From Prorocentrum cordatum (Eukaryota; Sar; Dinophyceae; Prorocentrales; Prorocentraceae): a stretch of 45,000 bases of DNA. The stretch covers positions 1 to 45,000 of the forward strand of contig CAUYUJ010015498.1 in NCBI GenBank assembly GCA_963575745.1, read 5' to 3'. The notes under the pieces are model-generated. The model did not search any database. It worked only from the letters and a program-made list of their open reading frames with translations, and was not told the origin of the DNA. The number at the start of each line of letters is the position of its first letter. Position 1 is the first letter of the stretch. Position numbers and translations under genes: made by a program. Below, piece after piece: positions 28,801 to 37,153 of the stretch.

Positions 28801-30120
28801 GTCCCACAAGTGGAGGTCGGCGCGTAAGGCCGAAGTGGCCCTGGGGCCGCTCCGCGGCGGGGTGCCAGTCTGGTGGACTGCGGTGGCGGCTGGGGGGGCG
28901 GTACGAGCCCCTCCCTGCGGGGCCGTATCAGCATCGCTGGCAGGGCGCATACCAACCCCATTCGAGCCACACCGCGGCGCCGCCCTCGAAAAGGAGGGAC
29001 TACCCCCGTCAAGGCCGCAGTCGGACATGGCCGCCGAAGAACCCCGAGGAGGGACGACGGAGCACCCCGCCTCCACCAGGGCCAACGCACCGCTCCAGGG
29101 GCGACCCTGTGGCGGCGGAGGCGGCGTCCTCAGTAGAGGAAGCGCGGCCTCTGACGCCGTGGCCCCAGGTCGGACCTGATAGACGACCGTGGGGCTCCAA
29201 GCCGCAGCCGCGCCACGGCGCGGGCATGCCGCACTGAGCCTCTGGGAACCAACCTCCAAGACGTCAAGGCCCGGAGGCGGCCCAATCTGCCTGACCGGAG
29301 GCCCAGGAGGCAGCGGGTCCAAACCTGGAGGTGCGCGAGTGTATCCGCCCCCGGCGGTCCGAGCAGCATCGTCGGCAGAAGTGGCCGCGGCGATGCCTCC
29401 AGCCGAAGGCCAGGAACCCGAGGCGGCGGCAGAGCCCGCGTGCCCCGCGAGTGACGCTCCCCCGCCCACGGTGGAGCAGGCGGGGCCCACAAAATGGTCG
29501 CCATGCCTAGCGGCACAGGTGAGCCAGGTGGCGGAGTAGAGGCAAGGAGAAGGAGTTGGGGGGAGGTAAGAGAGATCCTCGTCCACCACTCCCCTTCCCA
29601 AGAGCGCAGTTATCTTCGCAGGGCACCCCTCTGGTGCTTCGGCGTTGAACACGCTGGCATTGGGTTCGCTGGCAGCAGGAATGGCGGGCATGGCTTGCGC
29701 GGCGGCTGAAGCCCTTGGGCGGCGCGTCGGAGCGCCTTTGGCCACTGTGCCCTCCGTCGGGCGTCTCTGTCGCGGCGGCTGAAAGTCTTGCGTAGAAGCG
29801 GCGGCTGAGACCCCAGGCGCGGCGGCACCTTGAACGCCCGAGACGAGGGCTGGCGCTGCGCCACGACGCAAGGCGCGGCGCTGCGGCGTGTGAGGCCCCC
29901 CTCCTACTCCTCTCCTCAGATGGGCCTCCTGCTCCGCCGCCCCAAAGGCCAAGGGGGGGAAGGCGAAGGAGGAGGGAGAGGAGTTTTGCGCCGAAGTCGG
30001 CGTGGAGGGCGCCGAAGACCACCAGACTGGTGCAGGCTGGAGAGACCTGCCAACGGCAGGACGTGGCATGGGCCCTGTCCGCACCGCCCGCCGAAGAGCG
30101 AGCAGCGACGGTGCTAGCAA
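25432..30120 (-). CDS. gag-like/RT N-terminal polyprotein, ORF1 of element D
   Basis: An open frame of 1,562 codons, of which those before about 25,845 look genuine; the tail beyond is the wrong frame over ORF2. The first ~1,000 residues are low in complexity (Ala, Pro, Gly, Ser) and contain four copies of a 20-residue unit and a ~320-bp tandem duplication. From about 26,850 comes an ordered region: RLFPGASIDVTHWAAALAQV, TSFCALEWDDSYL, SQHAVVALNWLTLGHPSF and RSRLERLCRIAVRLARG. RT entry sequences follow: DDLVRSAFHDPDVMRLPED, ELLRKWDSCGALYLTPSD, FRVPKDEAHDRLILNPTVV. RT then continues in ORF2 after a one-base change. The start Met at 30,120 is simply the first in frame; about 270 bp of leader separate it from A1. 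Confidence 0.75.
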   Translation of the reverse strand: MLAPSLLALRRAVRTGPMPRPAVGRSLQPAPVWWSSAPSTPTSAQNSSPSSFAFPPLAFGAAEQEAHLRRGVGGGPHTPQRRALRRGAAPALVSGVQGAAAPGVSAAASTQDFQPPRQRRPTEGTVAKGAPTRRPRASAAAQAMPAIPAASEPNASVFNAEAPEGCPAKITALLGRGVVDEDLSYLPPTPSPCLYSATWLTCAARHGDHFVGPACSTVGGGASLAGHAGSAAASGSWPSAGGIAAATSADDAARTAGGGYTRAPPGLDPLPPGPPVRQIGPPPGLDVLEVGSQRLSAACPRRGAAAAWSPTVVYQVRPGATASEAALPLLRTPPPPPQGRPWSGALALVEAGCSVVPPRGSSAAMSDCGLDGGSPSFSRAAPRCGSNGVGMRPASDADTAPQGGARTAPPAATAVHQTGTPPRSGPRATSALRADLHLWDLHTGSDTQGVDPPPGLSGSEAGSRVPPLVDLRAALASDGVQLFSSGSMPCTAASPLLSERFTVADGDRAASGTPLSADWHRVSGASPSQARQLRPPSGVAVPEADVHAPPPLHRSAVGPASLRAGAARGRMWYGERAGLLPFTNLEGGVGAPAAGGPPLLADPRGLSSSPSPLVGMRPSSDAVTAPQGGVRAAGGKSGAGSSTAAATPRDAVPAFCSVRGAAFATGSSGECAAAAAAAPARPRRLSCDRIQGLAASIPARARERLRADPRGLSPSPSPLVGMRPSSDAVTAPQGGVRAAGGTSGAGSSAAAATPRDAVPAFRSVRGAAFAAGSSDEGVAAVTATPARPRRRSASTNSAAALPAFRLRRVRRVRTRRGGRRGRRAVDGNCRAAHAPAHAGAAASSTDALSGASEAASGAPVQGSRRSRFNRNVREEAAAMLRFGSAPPVAAPPAAGAPPRFSASAEAAVAPSVGMCSAGDAGAAPQEGARAADGVTAEGGALAAQASGYQGGAPDEPPRLQAVGGRAMDQEGSGQPRAGPADQGASYPQSVGAAHVGRVERGAGCARPPPPGRSHPAAVARRFWTERGRDGRDAQVQRGCFGAAGPRACRHGDSRSLPGASPAPPGHPGPSVGVGARPAPFAPRPFPSTSRASTGTGRSAPFVADLSALLRLFPGASIDVTHWAAALAQVGMGTRCSLAAFTRTSFCALEWDDSYLSGSAPRDPWPCPPSPPLPPPPGHLTGRARERWRVRRAARTLSQHAVVALNWLTLGHPSFAPAEARVRETVTPCQEGVRSRLERLCRIAVRLARGGKSDLGRAFAKFDSTEVSLHGLATHVAALEASFTSSSQVPAPMRQLPVSATPLASSLAAAAGWDSTQAEPFDLRVQASRIKWDYSPTFDPTPYLSDDLVRSAFHDPDVMRLPEDEWPSGFSGARVHMDREQLWELLRKWDSCGALYLTPSDNLAWDEACGAFRVPKDEAHDRLILNPTVVTVVAAACPPALSASARVSSCAAWGSRPGNGWWFRVTTCASSTTRSRSRPLVHAATPSASSYPARGSEASTRGGQTLRGWTFLPALMRWPWVTTWQWRSPTPHTRACCVASARSGLPSRLCIACRSLGGRTSRC
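27747..28321 (-). repeat. ~320-bp tandem duplication inside ORF1 of element D
   Basis: 27,747-28,001 and 28,069-28,321 are close copies, from GCGTCGGGGCCGCGC to GAGGGTCGGCC. The frame is maintained in both, giving two near-identical stretches of about 84 residues that each include one 20-residue GMRPSSDAV unit. Confidence 0.9.
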
Positions 30121-30392
30121 GGCCCAGTGGCCACGGCAGGCAGGGTGCCGAAAGGCGCGCCTGCCCGACCGACCACCGCTCAGAACGGACGGTCGGCCCC
30201 GACGCTCGCTCTCGTCGTACGGGCCACAGGCGCCGGCCCGACCGACTTGGGCCAGCGCGGGGTGGCGAACCCGGAGCCGACGATCGCCGCGTAGGTGTCG
30301 AGGAAACCTGAACGGCGATGGCCCCGCGGGCCCCTGGCGCCCCGGCCGCGCGCGCGCGGGGAGGGGAGTGGGGGGCGAGCGGGGCAGCTATC

Positions 30393-30451
30393 GGGCCGAG
30401 AAGCTGCAGACGACTGCAATCAGCGGGCGCGATGGGGATAAGAAGGAGCAT
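30393..30451 (-). repeat. Element D direct repeat A1 (5' end)
   Basis: 59 bp identical to A2 at 20,516-20,574. Outward it is followed by ATATATAACC, matching the TA-rich flank on the opposite side of the element. Confidence 0.96.
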
Positions 30452-30569
30452 ATATAACCATCGTGCGCGCTTCGCGCGCGCTCAGGTTCTAGCCCAGGCC
30501 TGGGGGGCGCTGGATGATCTTGAACAACGCTATCAAGCACAGGCGCGTGATATAGTCGTGCCTCCTGAG

Positions 30570-33500
30570 GGCCTCTTTGGGACCTCTTGGGTCTTCGGGG
30601 AGGCATCAAGGGGTTTTCCGTGCTTCCTCACTTGAACGACGATAAAACGGGTCTTACGCGAAATGGCACAGCGACCTTAAGCGGCGGCTTACACGGGCCG
30701 CCCGCGCGGCACGAACATTTGGAGACAAGGGCGCTTACGCGCGACCTTACGCGGGCAGCTTACGCGCCAGCGTCGGCGCAGTTGGACCCCTTTTGTTTCG
30801 TCGCCCGACTGTCTGTTGGAGGCACCTCTTGGATGCGTCTTGGGGTGGCGTCTTGGGGCTTCTTGGGGCCACTTTGGGGCATCGTCGGGGTTCTCCAGGC
30901 AGTCGAAAGGTAGTGTTCTGCAATATGAAGCCGTCATTGGCCGTCTTGTCTGCGTGGAGACCTGACTTGAGGCGGCCTGGTGCCACATTGAGGGAATCCG
31001 AAGCCTCCCAGGGGCCTCCTGAAGGCAGCTTTGATGCATCGAGGGCACTGTTGGGCTGTCTTGGGGCCCCTTGTACGTCTCCTCGGGGCCTTTTGGAGCC
31101 TCTTGGGGGGCTTTTGGGGGCATCGTCGGAACACTTGGGGACTCTTTGGGCCTCCTGTGGGCCCCTTTGTTGGGTTTGCGTTCCCCTTCTTAGGCCACAC
31201 TATCGGCTATCTTGGAGCAGTCTTGGGAGCTCTTGAGCAGTCTTGGAGCGTCGGGATGCCAAAAGGCTGAAACTTCTAAAGTCAGCAACACACCGATAGA
31301 AAAAACAACGAGTTGTGCCTCTTCGGGCCTTCTTGGGAGGCCTCTTGGAACCTCTTCGGCCCTCTGGGGAGCTTCCTGAGGGCCTCTTGGATCCTATTGG
31401 GAGCCTCCAGGGACTTCCTGAGAGCCAATCTGGGTGGAAGGCTAGGATTTTCAGTTCGTCTTACCCCTCTTGGACCCCTCTTGGGGCCGTCTTGGTGCCC
31501 TGTCGGGCCGCCTTGTGCGCCTCAGGTACCGTCTTGGGGCCCTCGTGGGCCGTCTTGGGGCCCTGTTGGAAGCCTATTCGGCCATCTTGGAGCGATCTTG
31601 AAGGCCTCTGGGGCCGTCTTGGAGCGTCGGGATGCCCAAAGGCTGAAACCTCGAAAACCAATCAAAAATCGTTGGCAAGACAATGACTTTTGCCTCTTGG
31701 GGCCTTCGTGGGGGGCCTCTTAGAACCTCTTCGGTCCCGTGGTGAGCTTCTTGGGCCCTCTTGGGGCCTCTTGGGGGCTTCTCGGGGCCTCCTGAGGGCC
31801 TCTCGGGGTGGAAGGCTCGGATTTTCGGTTCGGGTTACCCTTCTCGGCCCCCTCTTGGGGCCGTCTTGGGGCCCTCTCGGGCCGTCTTGGAAGCCTCTGG
31901 CGCCGTCTTGGGGCCCACTTGGGCTGTTACGTTGCAGTCTTCGAGGCCTCTGGGGCTGTCTTGGAGCGGACATTGGGGCCTCTTGGGCTGTCGTGGAGTG
32001 TCGGGAAACTGAAAAGGCGAGACCTCGAAAATCCTTCAAAAACAATTGAAAGTTAATGATTGTTGCCTCCTGGGGCTCCATGGGAGGCATCTTGGAGGCC
32101 TCCTGGAGCGTCTTGGGGGCCTCTTGGACAGTCACGGCCTAATTATGGGGGAATCTCGGGCCGTCCTTGGTCGTTTTCGCAATCTGGGAGCGCCATTTCT
32201 GGCGATCCGGGGCCGTCTTCGGTCGATTTAACAAAGCTCCCGGCGCCCCGGCCGAGCCCCAGAGCCCCTGGACCTCCCATGCACTGTCGAGGGCCCCATC
32301 CCCGCTCCCCCCATTGGCCGTCATTGGCCGCCTTGGCTGCGTGGAGGCCCGACATGGGGCCACCTGCGGCCAGATTGAGGCAATCCGGTTGCCTCCCGGG
32401 GGCCTCCTGGAAGCAGTTTTGACGCAACGAGGGCACTCTTGGGCTATTTTAAAACCTCTTGGACGTCTCCTCGGGGCCTTTTAGGCCCTCGGGAAGGTCC
32501 TCGTCGGACCACTTGGGGGCCTCTTGCGGCCTCATGTGGGCCTGTTGGGGACGCTCTGCTGTTGGGTCGCGTTCCCCTTCTTGGGCCTCTCTTGGGGCTC
32601 TTGGGGCCCTCTCGGGCCGTCTTGGGCGCCGCGCCCCAAGCACCGTCTTGGGGCCCTCGCGGGCCGTCTTGGGGGTCCTCTGGGATGCCTCTTCCTCTAT
32701 ATGGGAGCGGTATTGGAAGCCTCTTGGGCCGTCTTGGAGCATCGGGATGCCAAAAGGCAGAAAAAATTAAAACCCGTCAGAGCCCAATCGTAAAACAACG
32801 AGTTGTGCCTCTTGGGGCCACCTTGGGAGATCTCTCGGAACCTCGTCGGCCCTCTTGGGAGCTTCTTGGGGGCCTCTTGGATCCGATCGGGGGCCTCTTG
32901 GGACTTCCCGAGAACCTCTCGGGGTAGAAAGCTCGAATTCTCGCTTCGTGCTTCCCTTCTTGGGCCTCTCTTGGGGCTGTCTTGGGGCCCTCTCGGGCCG
33001 TCTTGGGCGCCTCAGGCACCGACTTGGGGCCCTGGTGGGCCGCCCAGGGCCCTCTTGGAAGCCTCTTCGGCTATCTTGGAGCTGTCTTGGAGGCCTCTTC
33101 CTCCTCCTCGTCCCCCTCCTCCTCCCCCTCCTCCTCCCGCTCCAGCTCTCTCTACTCCTGATCTTCCTCCGTCTCCTGCAGCGTGTTCCGGAAGGCTCCC
33201 GCCGGAGCATGCTGTGCACAAGTGCTGTCACTGCTCCCGCCACCGTGCCCTGGGTGGTGGGCCAGAGGCCTCATGGGTGTTGGTTTGGATCTCGTGGTTG
33301 GCCTGTCGCGGACGTCGTGAAGGCAATTTCGCAGCTTCTCGGTAGCCGTTTTGGGACCGTTGTGGGGCCTCCTCGGGGCTGTTGTGTGGCCTCTTTAGGC
33401 ATCGCTTTGGCCTCCTGGGTGCCTCTTGGGGGCCTCCTGGGGCCTCTTGGGGGCTCCTTGTGGCCTCCTGGGGCACTCTTCAAGCGGGAGGGTCGAATCT

Positions 33501-33900
33501 TGGAGTCATGGTACCCCTCTTGGGCGCAACTTGGGGCCATCTTGGGGCTCTGTTGGGCTGTCTTGGGCGACTCTGGGGCCGTCTTGGGGCCCTCTTGGGC
33601 CGTCTTGGGGCGTTCTTGGGGGCCTATTGAGCCGTCTTGGAACGTCGGACAGCCGAAAAGGCTGGAAGGTCACAATCGTTCAAAAACCTTAATAACATTG
33701 ACGATTTCGGCCTCTTGAAGCGCTCTGGAGAGGCGTCTTGAAGCGTCGTGGAGTGCCTTGGGGGGCCTCTCGGGCCATCTTGGGCCTATCTTGGGCGTCC
33801 TGGAGCGGTCTTTCGGCGACTCGGGGCCCGCTTGGGCCGTCTTGAGAGCCTCTGGAGGCCCTCCTGGACTATTTTGGACCTCCCCGGCCGCCCCGTCCTC
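30570..33900. repeat. Composite tandem repeat with ~375-bp period
   Basis: Runs of TTGGGGCCGTCTTGGGGCCC variants are punctuated by two inner modules in fixed order. One resembles GGAAGGCTCGGATTTTCGGT plus TTACCC (31,436, 31,809, 32,925 and a weaker one at 33,487). The other resembles GTCGGGATGCC(A/G)AAAGG followed by an A-rich stretch and a TGA(T/C)TTTTGCCTC-type end (31,250-31,320, 31,622-31,700, 31,996-32,070, 32,745-32,815, 33,645-33,715). Spacing of the ends is close to 375 bp or a multiple. Long open frames here are unrelated to coding. 33,100-33,260 is less repetitive, with a CTCCTC tract. Confidence 0.85.
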
Positions 33901-34035
33901 CCATGGGGGGTCGGAGGCAGCGGCCTCTGAGGCCCAGGACGCGGAAACCTTGTAAAAACACAAGGAAAATGAGGCCCCGGTCCCGCCATGCCCCGCCGAG
34001 GTCCTTGGCGGGACCCCCCGGACTACGCCCCCCGG

Positions 34036-34140
34036 TATGTATGTATGTATGTATGTATGTATGTATGTATGTATGTATGTATGTATGTATGTATGTATGT
34101 ATGTATGTATGTTTGTATATATATATATATATATATATAC
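34036..34140. repeat. Compound (TATG)n(TA)n microsatellite
   Basis: About 19 TATG units followed by about 12 TA units. Reversed, it has the same composition and order as 20,188-20,308, and both have a TCTTGT(G)TATATA shoulder. Confidence 0.95.
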
Positions 34141-34565
34141 AAGATCTTGTTGGCTCGCTTCGCTTCGCCACAACATCTTGTCCCTCATCCTCATCCTTGG
34201 CGCAGGAGCGCTGGTCTGGTATCCCGCCGCGCTTTCTGGTCACAGAATGTGGCGAGCTCGTGAACTTCCATTGCCATGTGGGTGTAAATTTGATGTGTGT
34301 CGCGAGCTCAGCGGCTATGGGGGATGAAGCATGATGTTATTGCAGCACCGATTCGGAGGACAATGGGTTGGTGGCCGTGCCTGTGGTCGCGCTGGCGCTC
34401 GTGTTGGACACCGTGCCGGCGGGCGTGCTGGTGGCCATGCTGCTCGTTATGGTGGCGGTCGTGCGGGGGATGGTGCTTGTGGGCGGTGGTGCTAGTGGGC
34501 GGTGGTGCTGGCGGTCACGCTGGCGGCGTGCTTGTTGTCGTGCTGGTGGTCGCGGGGCCAACGTG
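34141..34565. other. No gene seen; GGTGGTGCTGG low-complexity tract
   Basis: After a stretch without features, 34,380-34,560 is built from GTGCTGGTGG/GGGCGGTGGT variants. No domain in any frame. Confidence 0.5.
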
Positions 34566-35430
34566 GGCGTGGGTTTTCATCAGGAGTGAGCATGTAAGGC
34601 AGCCCACAGCCACCCGACGGGCCCAAACAATTTTTGGTTCACGTCGACGGCTGTTTTTTCGCACCGGGCCTCCTGGGCGTCTGGCGCCCTCCGGGCACGC
34701 CGGCGCCCTCAGGGCTGCGTGGGTGTGTGTTTTCGTAAGGCGTGAACATGTCCGGAAGCGCAGAGCCACCCGACGTGCCGAATCAATTTTTGCTTCACGT
34801 CGACGGGCATTATTTTCTTCGGGGCCTCGGATGGGGGGCTTCTGGCGCCCTCCGGGCACGCGGGCGCCGAGGGGCTGCCGTGTGTGTGTGGTGTGTGCGC
34901 GTGTGTGTATGTATGTATGTATGTGTGTGTGTCTGTTCGTGCGTGTGGGTGTGTGTGTGTGTGTGTGTATGTGTGTTTGTCTGTTTGTGTGTTTGTGCGT
35001 TCGTGTGTGTGCGTGTGTTTTCGTACGGAATCAGCATGTGCGCGGGCGCAAAACCACCCGACGGGTTGAACCAACCAATTTTTGGTTTACGTCGACGGCT
35101 GCTTTTTCTTTTTCGGGCCCCAGATGGGGGCTTCTGGCGTTTCGGGCACGCCGTGCCGAGAGGCTGTCGTGGCTGTGGGTTTTCGTAAGGAAGAAGCATG
35201 TCCTGGGGCGCGGAGCCACCCCACGCGCTGAACAAATTTTGGTTTACGTCGACGGCTGCTTTGTCTGTTCGGCCCCAAAATGGGGTGCGTCTGGCGCTCT
35301 CCGGGCACGGTGGCGCCGAGGGGCCGTCGAGGGTGTGAGTTTTCCTAAGGATGGAGCATATCCCGGGGCGCGGAGCCACCCCTCGGGCGAAGCCAATTTT
35401 GGTTCACGCCGACGGCTTCGTTTTTGAGAG
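34566..35430. repeat. Tandem array of ~160-bp units with embedded GT microsatellite
   Basis: Five diverged units start near 34,570, 34,728, 35,012, 35,176 and 35,335. Each has TTTTCGTAAGG, a CATGTC(C)-G-GGCGC patch, GAGCCACCC, a CAATTTTTGGTTTACGTCGA core, CGGCTGCTTTTTC, and (except the last) TCTGGCGCCCTCCGGGCACG and GGCGCCGAGGGGC. A GT/TATG expansion (34,883-35,020) lies between the second and third units. The array stays open in several frames on both strands, but translations are dominated by the repeat. Confidence 0.88.
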
Positions 35431-35759
35431 CGGGACCGGCCGGCCGGCCAACGCGCGGAGTTTTTTTTCCGAACGTGGGCGTCGCGCGCCCCCCCGCGCG
35501 GCGCAGCGCTATTCGCGTGGGCACCTAATTGGGCGTCGGCGTGTACGTCGCGGCGGCCGTGGCCGCGGGGAAGGTCAGCCGGCAGATGAGTTTGCTGTAT
35601 TCACACTTCTCCGTTTGCTCCGTGTAGTTCATGAAGCGCGGGGCGTGCTTCGTCCTCTTGCCGGCGGCGGCCTCGGCCAAATAATGGCCAGCCTGGGCTC
35701 CGGGGCCGGCGCGCGATGTGGCGGGGCGGGAGCCGGGCCCGAGGCCGTTCACCCATCCT

Positions 35760-35851
35760 GGCACCTGGGTCAAGTCAGCGGCCGCCTGCCGAGCCGAGAA
35801 GTATTCCCGGCCGCGCCCCCGACAATACTTCCGCATCTGCTTCGCTATCTC
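35760..35851. repeat. 92-bp duplication, left copy (flank of Helitron fragment)
   Basis: Matches 37,062-37,153 at 91 of 92 positions. Both copies are in the same orientation and each encodes the end of one exon-like part of the split gene. Confidence 0.95.
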
Positions 35852-36434
35852 CCGCGGCGTCGCGAGCGGGCCAAGTGGAGCGGAATATCTCCAGAAGGGC
35901 GGGCGCCGGAGGTGAGAAGAAGTGCTCGCATGTGATCGCCCACTTGCCGTTGCTGCAGCAAAACGCTGGCGTTTCGGTTGGAAAGAGGGAGGCCGCACAA
36001 TGCGGGCAACGTCGGTTCATGTCTCCGACAGAGAACGGCACGTCTTGTAAGGGCGGTCGACCCACTACGCTGCATTCACGACAGACGCTGTCATGCGTCC
36101 TGTCGCGGTCGCAAGCGAAGGCTTCCCTTGGCAAGGAGAGGCCACAACGAACGCAAGTGACCTGTAGTCGGCGTCGGGACATGCCGGAAGTCTGCGGGGC
36201 AGCGGCGGTGCAAGTGATGCACGCGCGGGTGGCTCGGTGGCGTTGGCGGACTGCGAAGTGCAGCCGCGGGACGTCCTGGTCGCAGCGCGTGCAATGTAAC
36301 GTATCTGCGCTGGGACGTCCGCGAGAGGCCGGCCTCTTGCGCACGGCGGGGGAGTCGCCCGTCATGATCCCAATCGGCGTATGCCGAGGCGGAGCAGCAG
36401 CGGAATCCTGGAGCCAAGGGCTACGGGACATCAA
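35852..36434 (-). pseudogene. Truncated Helitron protein, zinc-finger N-terminus
   Basis: Starts MMSRSPWLQDSAAAPPRHTP. It carries Cys-pair motifs CTRCDQDVPRLHF...ACITC, CVRCGLSLPREAF...CREC and CPHCAASLFPTETPAFCC, then HFFSPPAPALLEIFRSTWPA, and runs out of homology at 35,852 where the split gene resumes. It is nearly identical to residues 1-194 of the copy starting at 44,492. Only the N-terminus is present. Confidence 0.85.
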
Positions 36435-37061
36435 TAGAGCCTGGCGCGGCCGAGGTGTGTACGTCGTCGCTGTTAGTGCGGGCCTTGGCGTTTGGAGGCC
36501 TCATGGGTGGCTTCTCGCCGATCTCCTGGGGGTCTCTTGGGGCCTTGGGGGCCTCTGGAGAGTGTGTTCGGGGTATCCTGGAGCGGGAGGGCCGAAATGT
36601 CGGCTCGGATCCTGTCGTGGGGCCTTTCTTGGAGCCGTCTTGAGGGTCCTGGTGCCGTCTTAGAAGCCTCTTGGGCCGTCTTGGGGCTGTCTTGGGGCCG
36701 TCTTGAAGGTGTCTTAAGCCGTCTGGGGGCAATCTTGGAGTCCCCATGTGGCCGTTTTGGAGAGGCGGGTGTGGCAAACGCGTAAATCCAAGAATCGTCG
36801 AAGACCATTGGAAATCAATGAATTTTGCCTGTTGGGGCTCTCTTGGGAAGGCTCTCGGAGGCCTCTTAGGGCGTCTTGGAGGCCTCGTGGGCCTTCGTAG
36901 GAGCAACTGGGGCATCATAGAGCGGAATGTGGGCCGGTCGGACCAGCTTGGGGGTAATTTCGGGCATTGTCGGAGCTGTCGCGAGCCCGTTCAGAGCTCT
37001 TCCGGGGGGGCGAATTAGGTGACGCCCATCCGGGGGGGGGGGGTCCCTTATATTTTGATAG
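35852..37061 (-). mobile_element. Helitron 5' fragment inserted into the Cys/His gene
   Basis: From 35,851 to at least 36,942 this sequence matches 43,909-45,000 with about nine differences in 1,092 bp; the match runs to the window end. It contains the first part of the Helitron protein (36,434-35,852) and its upstream region, including TTGGGGCCGTC repeats. In minus orientation the insert starts TATCAAAATATAAGGGACCC after CAGGTGCCC, which offers a TC start preceded by A, as Helitrons have. It ends abruptly inside the coding region at CGACGCCGCGG with no Helitron 3' end. Confidence 0.82.
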
Positions 37062-37153
37062 GGCACCTGGGTCAAGTCAGCGGCCGCCTGCCGAGCCGAG
37101 AAGTATTCGCGGCCGCGCCCCCGACAATACTTCCGCATCTGCTTCGCTATCTC
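37062..37153. repeat. 92-bp duplication, right copy (flank of Helitron fragment)
   Basis: Right-hand copy of 35,760-35,851, differing at one position (ATTCGCGG versus ATTCCCGG). It forms the 3' end of the first part of the split gene. Confidence 0.95.

Larger units (their letters stand above)
20309..30451 (-). mobile_element. Element D: young ~10-kb YR retroelement with split direct repeats and J-domain
   Basis: Minus-strand order is A1 (30,451-30,393), ORF1 (30,120 to about 25,845), ORF2 (to 20,750), B1 (20,738-20,574), A2 (20,574-20,516), a 43-bp spacer, and B2 (20,472-20,309). A1 and A2 are identical over 59 bp. B1 and B2 differ by one substitution and one single-base indel over about 165 bp. 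Together with reading frames open for about 9.3 kb except for one frame change, this indicates a recent insertion. The element lacks the methyltransferase found in A, B and C, and carries a J-domain and many low-complexity spacers. RT is clearly diverged from B and C, so D is a separate lineage. Confidence 0.92.

Noticed and set aside
35385-35410. CGAAGCCAATTTTGGTTCACG in the ~160-bp array resembles the dinoflagellate spliced-leader sequence.
   Set aside because: It needs an inserted base and about five mismatches, other units match even less, and no GT donor or snRNA-like downstream structure is evident. No true spliced-leader sequence was found in the window.
34297-35427. Plus-strand frame of 376 codons across the ~160-bp array.
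   Set aside because: It runs through a GT microsatellite and five repeat units, and comparable frames exist on the opposite strand.
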